64,000 nt of DNA from Armatimonadota bacterium (GTDB taxonomy: Bacteria; Armatimonadota; Zipacnadia; Zipacnadales; UBA11051), in NCBI GenBank assembly GCA_013178155.1, contig JABLXH010000017.1, forward strand, positions 1 through 64,000, written 5' to 3'. Of this stretch, positions 17,791-26,838 are shown one piece after another. Both the position numbers and the translations under genes were made by a program. Each line of letters starts with the position of its first letter. Within the stretch, counting starts at the first letter, position 1. The notes beneath the pieces are model-generated. The model saw nothing but the letters and a program-made list of their open reading frames with translations, made no database searches and was not told where the DNA came from.

Positions 17791-18411
17791 CTAACTCCGC
17801 CGAAACACCGCCTTGACGATCTCGTCAGCCGTCGTCAGCGGCGGGTCGTGGTCGCGCAGTGCCAGAATCGAGCGCAGCGCATCGGCCCGGCCAACGCCAA
17901 GCGTCTCCAGTATGGCGAGAGCCTCGTTCTCCGCATCGCTCTCCGGCTTGGCGGCCGGTCGGCCAATGCTCTCCACCTCGGCGACATCCACGAAGGGACC
18001 CATCTTGCCCTGCAGGCTGGCCACAATGTCCTTGGCTTTCTGAGGACCCACGCCGGGCAGTGAACGCAGGAGCTTGGTGTCCCCGATCTCGATGGCTCGG
18101 GCATAGGTGGCGACGGGGACGTTCATGGAGCGCAGGGCGCCGCGGGGCCCCAGGCGCGGCACGTCGAGCAATCGCTCAAAGAACCGCAGATGGGCAGGGG
18201 TCTCAAAGCCCATCAGCACCGGCAGCCCCCGGTTGCCATCAATCTGCAGGAAGTTGTAGACATGCAACTCCACCACCGCGCCCACTTCGCGCTCCGCCAG
18301 GTGCTCAGCCGTGGCAGGGGAGACAGTGACCTCGTAGACCAGCCCACCAACCGCCAATTCCACGGTCTCCGGCCCGACCGCCACCAGGTTTCCCCGTATG
18401 CGGCAGATCAT
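17791..18411 (-). CDS. ruvA: Holliday junction DNA-binding subunit RuvA
   Basis: A 206-residue Holliday-junction-binding protein. The OB-fold domain starts MICRIRGNLVAV and includes VSPATAEHLAEREVG. The helix-hairpin-helix region is LLRSLPGVGPQKAKDIVASL, and the C-terminal RuvB-binding three-helix domain ends EIVKAVFRRS. The usual start is ATG 18411, with GGAGG upstream. Its ATG overlaps the ruvC stop (ATGA), so the two are translationally coupled. Confidence 0.95.
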   Translation of the reverse strand: MICRIRGNLVAVGPETVELAVGGLVYEVTVSPATAEHLAEREVGAVVELHVYNFLQIDGNRGLPVLMGFETPAHLRFFERLLDVPRLGPRGALRSMNVPVATYARAIEIGDTKLLRSLPGVGPQKAKDIVASLQGKMGPFVDVAEVESIGRPAAKPESDAENEALAILETLGVGRADALRSILALRDHDPPLTTADEIVKAVFRRS

Positions 18412-18911
18412 CGGCGACCTCCGCGATCTGTCAGACGACTGCGAGTGGGGCTGGCATGGCACAGCGCCAGGGCAAGGGCGTCCGTCACGTCATCGGGGCT
18501 GGGCGCCTGCTCCAGGCCCAGCACCTGGCACACCATCCGCCCGACCTGCGCCTTGGTAGCCCGGCCGTTGCCAGTCAGGGCCCGCTTGATGAGTGAGGCA
18601 GGATAGCCAACGACGGTCACCCCGTGTTCACCAGCGGCCAACAGGGCCATCCCCCGTGCGTGCCCCATCAAGATTGCGGTACGTGGGTGAGCGTACTTGG
18701 TATATAGCTCCTCCACCACGACGCACCCCGGCTCATACTCGCGCAGGATGCCGCCCAGGCCCTCGTAGAGAGTGCGCAACCGCAGGGCCAGCGGCGCGTG
18801 AGGGTCGGTGCGGATAACCCCCCCCTCGATGAGGCGCAGCGTGCCCCCCAGAGCCTCAATCAGGCCGTAGCCGGTGCACTGCAAGCCTGGATCTACGCCG
18901 AGTATGCGCAT
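18408..18911 (-). CDS. ruvC: Crossover junction endodeoxyribonuclease RuvC
   Basis: A 167-residue Holliday junction resolvase with an RNase H fold. The catalytic acids are visible in order: Asp in ILGVDPG (residue 7), Glu in VVVEELYTKY (about 67-68) and two Asp in SPDDVTDALALA near residue 140. It is the first gene of the ruvCAB operon. A good extended -10 promoter lies immediately upstream, and the leader is short (about 17 bases) with only a weak Shine-Dalgarno match. Confidence 0.96.
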   Translation of the reverse strand: MRILGVDPGLQCTGYGLIEALGGTLRLIEGGVIRTDPHAPLALRLRTLYEGLGGILREYEPGCVVVEELYTKYAHPRTAILMGHARGMALLAAGEHGVTVVGYPASLIKRALTGNGRATKAQVGRMVCQVLGLEQAPSPDDVTDALALALCHASPTRSRLTDRGGRR

Positions 18912-18934
18912 GCCAAGTGGGCACTCCGCCCGCG

Positions 18935-18964
18935 ATTATAGCACCCGCCAGAGGTGCGTGTCCA
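18935..18964 (-). promoter_or_regulatory. Extended -10 promoter of ruvCAB
   Basis: On the minus strand TGGACA (18964-18959) is followed after 18 bases by TATAAT (18940-18935), and the TGC just before it makes an extended -10 (TGCTATAAT). No LexA-like box was seen here. Confidence 0.65.
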
Positions 18965-18965
18965 C

Positions 18966-20477
18966 TCAGGGCCCCGGCCCCACCTCGTAGCAGCGCCAGG
19001 CCCGGCTGCCCCCCACCTGGACCAGAGGGCTGTTTGGGAGCGCCTGTTGCCACCTGGCGACTGCGGTCTCTTCAGGGTCGCGCAGAATGACCCAGCTTCC
19101 CGGCCCCAGGCCCAGTCCCGCCGCGTCGGCTGGTGGCCGGGGCGTCTCGCTCACTGCCACGTTGGGGCCCGTGCGCGCCTGCAGTGCCACCACGTAGGCG
19201 CGGGATCCGGCGATTACATGCACGCGCCCTGCCGGCAGTTGGCGTCGCAATGCCTGTCCCAGCTCCCATTCCTCGGCAACTGAAGCAGCGAAGGCCGGAC
19301 GGCCGCTGAGCACCGACCGGACCCCCACCGGGAGTCCCCGGTGTGAGAGTTGTGCGTCGCCGGCCAGTAGCAGCGTCCCCACCGCAATCACCACCAGCCC
19401 TGGAGTGACCACACGGCGCCACTCGACGCCAGCCTTGACGATGTCGCTGACGAAGGCCACCAGAAGCACCGCCCCCACCCCGACCACGGCAGCCGCCACA
19501 GGCCCCAGGGCCAGCCACGGCGAGCCGTCCTCGGAGACCGGGCGCAACGTGATGAAAACCAGGGGAGAAAGCACGGCGGCGATCAGCATGCCCACTGCCG
19601 GAACGCCGGTCTGCGGGGCCTGGGAACGCCGCAGGTGAGCGTAGGTCAGGGCTACTGCCAACGGATTGGCGATCACTACCACCGTCAGAAGCGGGCTCAG
19701 AACATCCGGGGCGGCCTCGCGGCCGACGGTCAGCGCCCGCACCATCGTGACTCGCCAGAAATGGCCCCATTGACCCATGATCAGCCAGTCGGCCAGCACC
19801 CACACGGCTGCTGCGTAGGCAGCCGGAAGCAGGAAAGCGATCAGGGTACCTTCGGCACGGCCGGGAACGACGCCGCCGCGACTGCGCCAGGTCACGTAGA
19901 TGGCTGCAGCCAAGACGACGGCTGCAGCCTCGTAGGCCAGCAGGATGGCGGCCGCAGCCAGAAGACCCCCCGTGACCAGGTCGCGCGCGCGTCCTGACCG
20001 GGCCCATAGCACAAGGGAAGCCGCTAGGCCCAACAGCACAAAGGCCAGCGGCATGGCCCTGGCCCCCAGGGCTGCCCAGCCGAGCACCAGGGGATGCCCG
20101 GCATAGAGGCTGACGACCACAGCGAGAAGCCATCCCGGGACGTCCAGCGCCCGCCCCAGGCGCACCAGCACCACCGCACTGAGCCCCAGGAACACCGCGC
20201 CCAGCAGTGGTCCTGCCAGCCCGCCGGCAAGCAGTCCAGGGGCGAAGGCTGCCGCCGGCACGTGCAGGAGGGCCAGCATGGGCGGCTGGTCGAAGCCGAT
20301 CAGTGCCAGGTTGGCGTGGGTCTGCAAGTGGAAGACATCCCACGCCTTCCGGGCCGCCGCCTGCGTCTCCAGATCGGCCAGTCCCTGAGTGTGAGCTCGC
20401 CAGCCGCAGTACGTAGCCAGCAGCGCAGGCAGCAGGAAGGCAAGCCAATCGCCAAGCCGCCGCGCCCGGGCAGACAC
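18966..20477 (-). CDS. Polytopic membrane protein, probable GT-C type glycosyltransferase
   Basis: A 503-residue protein with about eleven or twelve hydrophobic segments and a C-terminal extracytoplasmic domain (from about residue 385, with AASVAEEWELGQALRRQLPA). The arrangement resembles ArnT/PMT-like (GT-C) lipid-linked sugar transferases, but the diagnostic Asp/Glu loop motif is not certain, so the assignment is tentative. The GTG start at 20477 overlaps the upstream glycosyltransferase stop by one base (TAGTG), so the two are translationally coupled and likely work on the same envelope polysaccharide or glycolipid. The open frame extends upstream into that gene but in shadow sequence. Confidence 0.7.
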   Translation of the reverse strand: MSARARRLGDWLAFLLPALLATYCGWRAHTQGLADLETQAAARKAWDVFHLQTHANLALIGFDQPPMLALLHVPAAAFAPGLLAGGLAGPLLGAVFLGLSAVVLVRLGRALDVPGWLLAVVVSLYAGHPLVLGWAALGARAMPLAFVLLGLAASLVLWARSGRARDLVTGGLLAAAAILLAYEAAAVVLAAAIYVTWRSRGGVVPGRAEGTLIAFLLPAAYAAAVWVLADWLIMGQWGHFWRVTMVRALTVGREAAPDVLSPLLTVVVIANPLAVALTYAHLRRSQAPQTGVPAVGMLIAAVLSPLVFITLRPVSEDGSPWLALGPVAAAVVGVGAVLLVAFVSDIVKAGVEWRRVVTPGLVVIAVGTLLLAGDAQLSHRGLPVGVRSVLSGRPAFAASVAEEWELGQALRRQLPAGRVHVIAGSRAYVVALQARTGPNVAVSETPRPPADAAGLGLGPGSWVILRDPEETAVARWQQALPNSPLVQVGGSRAWRCYEVGPGP

Positions 20478-21895
20478 TAGCTCGCCCCCCCGAGCATGCC
20501 ATGGTCCGTCTTCTCCCAGTAATGCGGGCGGGTGATAAGTTGCGCCAACGCCTTGTAGGCGCCCCAGCTCATCATCAGCCAGTAGAGAGGGGTGAGCACT
20601 GCATACTTCACCAGGTCGTAATAGCCGCGATTGAGGCAGCCGATCACGGCCACATAGACAAACACGAAGTTGGCCACCAGCAGGCAGAAGACACCCAGGG
20701 CATAGATGGGTGCAGGAAACAACGAGGCGATGAGCCCGGAGCGGGTCAGGAACCAAAGCAGCGTCATCAGCCAGTAGACAGGGTTGAGCAGAAAGCTGAC
20801 CACAGCCCCGCCAATGGTCATGTGGAAGGAGGAGAAGGCTCCAGTCCCGAGCTGCCGCATGAGTGCCAGCGGCTGGCGCATGTGCACCAGCCACGTCTGA
20901 ATGTAGCCCTTTACCCAGCGCGATCGCTGCCGGAACCACGACAGGAAGTTGCCGTTGGCCTCCTCCCAGGTGGTCGAGTCAATCATCGTTGCGAGGTAGC
21001 CCTTTTTGTGCAGGCGGATGCCCAGGTCACAATCCTCAGTCACATTGAAAGGGTCCCAGCCACCCAGTTCCTGCAGGACGGGCACTCGGAAATGGTTAGA
21101 TGTGCCCCCCAGAGGAATGGGCCAGCCACAGGCCGTCAGACCGGGCAGGAAGAGGTCAAACCATGCGCTGTACTCGCTGGTGAACCAGCGGGTCAGCAGG
21201 TTGCGCCGTTGGTTGTAGAAGTTCAGCTTCGCCTGCAGACAGGCCACTTGCGGCGGCAGAGCAGCAAACGCTGCCACAGCCTTACGAAGCTGGTCCGGCT
21301 CGGGGCGATCCTCGGCGTCGTAAATCACCAGCAGGTCAGACCGGGACGTGTAGAGCCCATGGTTGCAGGCTTTGGGCTTGGTCTTGGGTTGGCTGTCGGG
21401 CACGACTACCGCGCGAAACTGCGGCGGCAGCCTGAGCGCGGCGCAGGCCTCCTGTGTCGTATGGTCATCCTCCTCCATGAGCAGCTGGATGTCCAGCTTG
21501 TCGGGCGGATAGTCAAGCTTACTCAGATGCTCCACAAGCCGCGGCAGTACCAGGGCCTCCCGGTAGAGCGGCACCAGGATCGTGTAAGTGGGCAGTTGGG
21601 CATCAGGAAGCTTCGCCACCTCTTCCGGCGTGAACTGCAGCGCCACCGGCCGGCTCATGGAGATCCAGATTAGCCAGAGCTTGTACAGGGAGTGCGCAAC
21701 ATAGAAAACGATGGCCGCTCCGTTGAGGCCCAGGAGTGTCGCCGCAGGCCAACGCCAAAGCAGCACCGCCAGCGCCACCAGGCCCAGCATCCCGGCGATG
21801 CGTTGTGGAGGCGTGAGGGTGCGGTAGGCGCACTCCTCTGGGTGCTCACGAAAGAACTGCAGAGGGTCCACCGCTTCGGAAGGGGTCACTGCCAT
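20477..21895 (-). CDS. Membrane family 2 glycosyltransferase (processive, BcsA/NfrB-like)
   Basis: A 472-residue GT2 enzyme. Two N-terminal membrane helices (about 33-50 and 54-76) lead into the GT-A domain: PTYTILVPLYREA, LLMEEDDHTT, then the metal-binding LLVIYDAEDRPEPDQL, TEDCDLGIRL as the acceptor Asp motif, and FRQRSRWVKGYIQTW as the Q/RxxRW processivity motif. Three or four C-terminal membrane helices follow. Enzymes of this type polymerise or transfer UDP-sugars across the cytoplasmic membrane. ATG 21895 begins MAVTPSEAVDPLQFF. The gene is coupled to the membrane protein downstream. Confidence 0.9.
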   Translation of the reverse strand: MAVTPSEAVDPLQFFREHPEECAYRTLTPPQRIAGMLGLVALAVLLWRWPAATLLGLNGAAIVFYVAHSLYKLWLIWISMSRPVALQFTPEEVAKLPDAQLPTYTILVPLYREALVLPRLVEHLSKLDYPPDKLDIQLLMEEDDHTTQEACAALRLPPQFRAVVVPDSQPKTKPKACNHGLYTSRSDLLVIYDAEDRPEPDQLRKAVAAFAALPPQVACLQAKLNFYNQRRNLLTRWFTSEYSAWFDLFLPGLTACGWPIPLGGTSNHFRVPVLQELGGWDPFNVTEDCDLGIRLHKKGYLATMIDSTTWEEANGNFLSWFRQRSRWVKGYIQTWLVHMRQPLALMRQLGTGAFSSFHMTIGGAVVSFLLNPVYWLMTLLWFLTRSGLIASLFPAPIYALGVFCLLVANFVFVYVAVIGCLNRGYYDLVKYAVLTPLYWLMMSWGAYKALAQLITRPHYWEKTDHGMLGGAS

Positions 21896-21951
21896 GGGAG
21901 GTTCATGAGTTCCGCTAACTCGCCCCCTTGCGGGCGCGGGGAATCACGCCG

Positions 21952-21974
21952 GCTGGCCCGTAGGCCGGGCCAGC
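21952..21974 (-). terminator. Hairpin between the foldase and glycosyltransferase genes
   Basis: GCTGGCCCG (21952-21960) pairs perfectly with CGGGCCAGC (21966-21974) around a five-base loop, in the 143-base gap downstream of the foldase gene. It has no T-run, so it may be a Rho-assisted terminator or attenuator. Confidence 0.45.
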
Positions 21975-22038
21975 GTTGTCGCGTGACGTGCAGTTCCATC
22001 CAGCGGCCCCCTGGGACCCGCGGGGGCCAGTCGCGGCG

Positions 22039-23376
22039 TCAGGGAGCCAGTTCGAGTGCGCCCTGTGCCGGGACGACGGTCGGGGGCGGTAGCTCCTGCT
22101 CGGGCGACGTGATCCGCAGGGCATTGGCCCGCGCATCCCACTCAACTCTGGCGCCCAGTGCGGTCAGGACCGGTCGGGGCGGAATCCACAACTGTCCCGA
22201 CCGCATCTGCGGCGGCTCCTTGATGTCCACCGCCTCCACCGGGTCCTGGCCCACCAGAGCGCGGGGCGCGCCGACGACCACCTTGACCCGCCCGGCCAGC
22301 GTGCTGGCGGTCAGTGACTGCTCCGCGGCCTTCCAGTCCAGCCGGGCGCCAATGGACTGCAGCACCGGCTTCGCGGGCACGATGATGTTGCCACTGGCCA
22401 ACCTGACCGGGGGCGAGCCCAGAGCGAGTTCCTTCCCATCCACGAACACGCGGATGTTGCGGTATGCCCGGTACTCTTCTGTCAGCCAGGTTACGGGGGC
22501 CCAGGTCACCCTGATGTCAGACCGACGCACCAGTTCCCTCAGATAGTCGTCCCGGGACACACTGGCGGTACCCTGCAGCTTCGCCACGATGGCCGGACGA
22601 GCCTCGGCGAAGCTCAGTGGTGGTTTGCCCTGCACCTCGGTCACCAGAGCGATCCAGTAGTTGTTGCCCGAGCGGATAGGGTAGCTGACGTCATTTTGCT
22701 CAAGGCGGAAAACCTGGTCGGCCAGGGCCTGGTCAGGCAGGTCGCCAGGGCTTACCCAACCCATGTCGCCGCCTTTGTCCCGGGACTCATGCACCGACAG
22801 CTCCCTGGCGACCGTACCGAACTGGTCCCCCGCGGCGAGACGTTCGCGAGCCAGGTAGGCGTCCTCCACGGTGGTGGTGACGATCGCCAGCAAATGCACC
22901 TGCTTGGTGGCCCCGAACTCCTCAGGGTGGGCATCATAGTAGGCCTTCGCGGCGGTCTCACTGACGGCGATCTGGTTGCCCATCAGCTTCGCCAGGAGTA
23001 GCTCGCGGGAGGTCTTCTGGGTGAAGGCCGCCTCGGTCATCCCCAGGGTCCGCAAGTAGCGCTGGAATCCTGCTTCGCTGCCCTGCCGCGTCCGCTCGGC
23101 GGCCACCGCGGCTGCCACCTCTGCCGCCGACACCGTGATGCCCAGCCGTCGGGCCTCCTGTCGAACCAGACGGTCCTCGATGATGTCGCGCAGGATCGGC
23201 GCTGCCCACCGGTCATCAATGGCCTGGGCTACGTGGTCCTTGGTGATCGGGCTGCCGTTCACGGTAGCCAGGGGCGGAGGTGGCGGCGGGGCTGGGGCGG
23301 GTGGTGCCTGAGCTACGACAGCGCTGACGACGGCCAGCAGGACGACGGCGGGAGCGCAGCAGCGGAGCACTTTCAC
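22039..23376 (-). CDS. Secreted SurA/PrsA-like peptidyl-prolyl isomerase with C-terminal stalk domains
   Basis: A 445-residue exported foldase. A signal peptide (VKVLRCCAPAVVLLAVVSAV) and a Pro-rich linker lead into a SurA-N-like helical domain (ATVNGSPITKDHVAQAI). A parvulin/PpiC rotamase domain follows at about 158-255 with ARELSVHESRDKGGDMGWVS. The C-terminal half (about 295-430) holds two repeats, IIVPAKPVLQSIGARLDW and LWIPPRPVLTALGARVEW, typical of copper-amine-oxidase-N-like stalk domains. The GTG start at 23376 has AAAGGGGA in front of it; the frame extends upstream without RBS. Its promoter is a good sigma-70 match. Confidence 0.88.
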   Translation of the reverse strand: MKVLRCCAPAVVLLAVVSAVVAQAPPAPAPPPPPPLATVNGSPITKDHVAQAIDDRWAAPILRDIIEDRLVRQEARRLGITVSAAEVAAAVAAERTRQGSEAGFQRYLRTLGMTEAAFTQKTSRELLLAKLMGNQIAVSETAAKAYYDAHPEEFGATKQVHLLAIVTTTVEDAYLARERLAAGDQFGTVARELSVHESRDKGGDMGWVSPGDLPDQALADQVFRLEQNDVSYPIRSGNNYWIALVTEVQGKPPLSFAEARPAIVAKLQGTASVSRDDYLRELVRRSDIRVTWAPVTWLTEEYRAYRNIRVFVDGKELALGSPPVRLASGNIIVPAKPVLQSIGARLDWKAAEQSLTASTLAGRVKVVVGAPRALVGQDPVEAVDIKEPPQMRSGQLWIPPRPVLTALGARVEWDARANALRITSPEQELPPPTVVPAQGALELAP

Positions 23377-23417
23377 GGCGCATCCCCTTTCCGGGAAATG
23401 GCAGCCAACCACGAGCG

Positions 23418-23447
23418 ATTATAGTCGCGCCTTCGGGAGCAAGTCAA
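23418..23447 (-). promoter_or_regulatory. Sigma-70-like promoter of the foldase gene
   Basis: On the minus strand TTGACT (23447-23442) and a perfect TATAAT (23423-23418) are separated by 18 bases. The predicted leader is about 35 bases. Confidence 0.75.
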
Positions 23448-23557
23448 CCGAGCGTGGCCCGGGACGGACCGGAGGTGGGGCTGTGCCTCCGAGCGAAGCA
23501 TCCCAGCAGCCAGGGGCTCGCATGCCTGTGTGCAATTCGCTGGAGGGAGGTCCGACA

Positions 23558-26500
23558 ATGTGGGTCTGGGTGGCCATCGCGGCAGGACTGATCGCCAGCG
23601 ACGCGCTGGCGGCCGACGAGCCGGGGTTGATCGCTAACGGCAGCTTTGAGGCCGACGGAAGCAAGCTGGTGGGCGTGGGCTACGTGGCAGAAGGCAATGC
23701 CCTGACCGGTTGGACGCCCTCCGAGGCGGTGGGCGTCGCGCGGGCTACGCAGGGCCATGCCTTCTTCGACAACGGAGTCCCACCCGACGGCGAGGTCGTA
23801 GCAGTGCTACAGAACCGTACCGCGATGCGCCAGGAGATCGGTCCGCTGGTGCGTGACCAGGTCTACCGACTACGCCTGAGGGCTAACGGCCGGGCCTCTG
23901 ACCAGACCGGACTGGGACACTATGGCAGCCTGCTGGTGCGCCTCAACGAGACGGTACTCCTGGGACCGGTGGAAGTCGCCGCCGTGGACCCGCTGGGGCA
24001 GCACGAGACGCCCTTCCACACCTTTGAGGCCGCCTTCTACACCGGCGGTGGGCGGTGTCTATTGGAGCTGAGCCAGGTCGCGCCGGGCGATGGCGTGTCC
24101 GTCATGATAGACGACATCCGCGTGGAGCCCGTTGACACACCCTTGGCCGACGCCATCCGGGTCAACCGCGCCCGTGTTCGGGGCATCGCCGAACCGGTTG
24201 CGGGCGTTGATTTCCGGAGCACACAGTGGATCTGGTCTGCGGAGGGCGCACCGCAGCCCGCTGATGTCCCCGCCGGAACGCGGTATTTCAGGCGCACGTT
24301 CGATGTGCCTGACCTCGGCCAGGTGACGCGCGCCCTGGTCATCGCCTCCGCCGACAACTCGGCACAAGTCTACATCAACGGCGTGGACTGCGGTACCGCC
24401 GGGGGCTTCAGCAACTGGTATGAGATGGACTGCACCGAGGCCCTGCGTGCTGGCCGCAACGTCCTGGCGGCCGAGGTAGCCAACGCCGGAGACAAGCCCA
24501 ACCCTGCCGGCTTTGCGGCCATGCTGGTGCTCTACGATGCCGCCGGCCAGGTGCTTCAGGCCCTGCCGACCGGGCCGCACTGGCGTGTCAATGCCGAGGC
24601 TCCCCCCGGGTGGCTTGAGGCCGGCTTCGACGATGTGAGCTGGCCGTCTGCTGTCTCCGTAGGCCCCGTGGGCTGTGCCCCCTGGGGCAGCTTCGGCTTC
24701 CTGACCTGGCTCGTCCCCGACGACTTCCCGCACTTTCGTGTGCCGGGCCATGAGCGCTACATGGAGCTGCTGCAGCAGCTTCACTGGCTGCATTACGGGG
24801 GCTCGGGGCCCAAGGCTACGCTATGGGACGGGTGGATGTCCATGTGCTCCCTGTGGCCCGCTGTGGGGCAGGAGCCCAGCGCCGACGACTTCCGCGCCCA
24901 GTGGCGGGCTGTGCTGCCTGCGCGCGAGATTGACCACGAAGGCTATGTCGGTACCCATCAGCACCACGGCTTTGGCCACGGCGGTGGTTGGCCCTTCCCC
25001 ACCTGCTTCCAGGCTCAGGGCGTTGGCTACCAGTTCGCGGTCAACCACGTCGCCTACCGTGTGCCGCCCGTACGCGAGGTGTCCAACTGGCAACTCCAGG
25101 GGCTGGAGACGGTCTCGCTCGATGAGACCGAGGGCTGGTCAGTGCGCGTGACTGACGACGAGGCGACGCTGGTAACGCCGGACTTCGACTGCGACAGCTT
25201 CGTGGCCCCCTTCATCCGCCTGGAGTGGCGCCCGGACTTCCCGCCGGAAGCCGAGGGCACGCTGGAGTGGGCCACGGCCGATGCGCCAGAGTTTGGCCCC
25301 GAGCGTAGCCTGCCCTTGCATCTGGAGCCCGATGTCCCCGGCGGCGCCTACACGCACGTGCCCCTCTACAGGCACCCCGAGTGGAAGGGACGACTGACGA
25401 GACTCCGGCTCACGTTCCGGCACGCAAACGGCGGGACGTTCCGCCTGCTCGGCCTCATCACCGCGCCCGATACCCGTCATCCGGTCAACAACTCTTGCTA
25501 CCTGCAAGGCTGTACCGAGTACTTCAACTGGACCGGTGACCGCGGCTTCCTGAGCCAGGAGATCGGCCGCATGCGGACTGCTCTCCGGTACGCGCTGACG
25601 GAGTTCCAAGTCGAGGCCAACGGCTGCGTGCTGGTGCCCTGGGTGGGCCATTCGGGTCGGTCGGGGCTGGAGGTTGCGCCCGCTGGCACGAAGACCATCC
25701 GCTACGGTGAGGGGATCGGCGCCAACTACTGGGACCTGCTGCCCTTCAGCGGCTACGACTGCCTGGCGACCATCTACCTGTACGATGCCATGCGCCGCAT
25801 GGCCGCTCTCGAGGAGGCCATCGCTGCGCATCCCGACTGGGGCCTCCCCGCGCCGCCGCCTGAGCTGTCCGCCGCGCGTCTCCAGCGCCTCGCTGACAAC
25901 ATGGCCGCCCGGGGCCGCGAGCGCTTCTGGAATCCCGAGACCGGCCGCTTCGTGGCCTGCGTGGACACTGACGGCGTGGCCCACGACTATGGCTACACGT
26001 TCGTCAACTGCGAGGCCATCTACTACGGCTTCGCCTCGTCCGAACAGGCGCGGAGTATCCTTGACTGGCTCGACGGCCGCCGCGTGGTCTCGGGTGACAC
26101 CGCCACTGGCGCTGACATCTACCACTGGCGCTTTGGCCCCCGCGCCAGCACCCGACGCAATGTCGAATGGTACACCTTCCCCTGGTCAGGACCGGAGAGC
26201 ATCCCCTGGGGTGGGCAGGTGCAGGATGGCGGGGCCGTGCTGGGCTTCGCTTTCCATGACCAGATGGCGCGCCTCATGACTGCCGGTCCCGACGACGCCT
26301 GGCGCATGCTCCGGCAGACCCTCGACTGGTTCGCCGAGGTACGCGCCGAAGGCGGCTACCGGGCCTACTATGCCGTGCCTGGCCGGGGTACGCTGCAGGG
26401 CGGTGGCCCGCCGGGAGGCCTGGGGATGGACTGCGAGTTCTTCGAGAGCGCCCTGGTGCCGCAGATCATGCTCTATGGCTTCCTGGGCTTCCGCGCCGAG

Positions 26501-26749
26501 CCCGACGGCTTCCTCCTCGACCCGCGCCTGCCCGCCGACTGGCCCGAACTACGGGTAACCCGCATCCACTACCGCGACGCGGTCCTGACCATCACCGCCC
26601 GCCCCGACAGCCTGCTTCTCACCAGCCAGGGCCAGCCCTGCCGCGCCCGCCTCCGCCTACCGGAGGGCTGGACCATCACCGGCCAGGGCACCAACGAGGC
26701 CGAGGTTGCGCTCGGTGGTGGGGCGGAGGTTGGGGCGAGCAGGGGATAG
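23558..26749 (+). CDS. Large secreted glycosidase-like protein with (alpha/alpha)6 toroid domain
   Basis: A 1063-residue exported protein. After the signal peptide (MWVWVAIAAGLIASDALAA) comes a jelly-roll domain starting LIANGSFEADGSKLVGVG (about 25-190, ending with IDDIRVEPVD), then a second galactose-binding-like domain (TRYFRRTFDVPDL, VYINGVDCGT; about 215-380) similar to the N-terminal domains of GH78 rhamnosidases. The C-terminal half has a helical toroid signature (LYDAMRRMAALEEAI, ERFWNPETGRFVACVDTDG, FAFHDQMARLMTA) and ends in a beta-sandwich (FLLDPRLPADWPELRV). The architecture is GH78/GH63/GH95-like, but the family and substrate are not certain. GGAGGGAGG precedes ATG 23558. Confidence 0.8.
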   Translation: MWVWVAIAAGLIASDALAADEPGLIANGSFEADGSKLVGVGYVAEGNALTGWTPSEAVGVARATQGHAFFDNGVPPDGEVVAVLQNRTAMRQEIGPLVRDQVYRLRLRANGRASDQTGLGHYGSLLVRLNETVLLGPVEVAAVDPLGQHETPFHTFEAAFYTGGGRCLLELSQVAPGDGVSVMIDDIRVEPVDTPLADAIRVNRARVRGIAEPVAGVDFRSTQWIWSAEGAPQPADVPAGTRYFRRTFDVPDLGQVTRALVIASADNSAQVYINGVDCGTAGGFSNWYEMDCTEALRAGRNVLAAEVANAGDKPNPAGFAAMLVLYDAAGQVLQALPTGPHWRVNAEAPPGWLEAGFDDVSWPSAVSVGPVGCAPWGSFGFLTWLVPDDFPHFRVPGHERYMELLQQLHWLHYGGSGPKATLWDGWMSMCSLWPAVGQEPSADDFRAQWRAVLPAREIDHEGYVGTHQHHGFGHGGGWPFPTCFQAQGVGYQFAVNHVAYRVPPVREVSNWQLQGLETVSLDETEGWSVRVTDDEATLVTPDFDCDSFVAPFIRLEWRPDFPPEAEGTLEWATADAPEFGPERSLPLHLEPDVPGGAYTHVPLYRHPEWKGRLTRLRLTFRHANGGTFRLLGLITAPDTRHPVNNSCYLQGCTEYFNWTGDRGFLSQEIGRMRTALRYALTEFQVEANGCVLVPWVGHSGRSGLEVAPAGTKTIRYGEGIGANYWDLLPFSGYDCLATIYLYDAMRRMAALEEAIAAHPDWGLPAPPPELSAARLQRLADNMAARGRERFWNPETGRFVACVDTDGVAHDYGYTFVNCEAIYYGFASSEQARSILDWLDGRRVVSGDTATGADIYHWRFGPRASTRRNVEWYTFPWSGPESIPWGGQVQDGGAVLGFAFHDQMARLMTAGPDDAWRMLRQTLDWFAEVRAEGGYRAYYAVPGRGTLQGGGPPGGLGMDCEFFESALVPQIMLYGFLGFRAEPDGFLLDPRLPADWPELRVTRIHYRDAVLTITARPDSLLLTSQGQPCRARLRLPEGWTITGQGTNEAEVALGGGAEVGASRG

Positions 26750-26838
26750 GGACAGCACGATGGTCTCGCAACCCCGAAGAGGGACACAGACGTTACCGGG
26801 GCGCGGCCACAACCGTGGTGCGACCCCGTGATTCGCCC

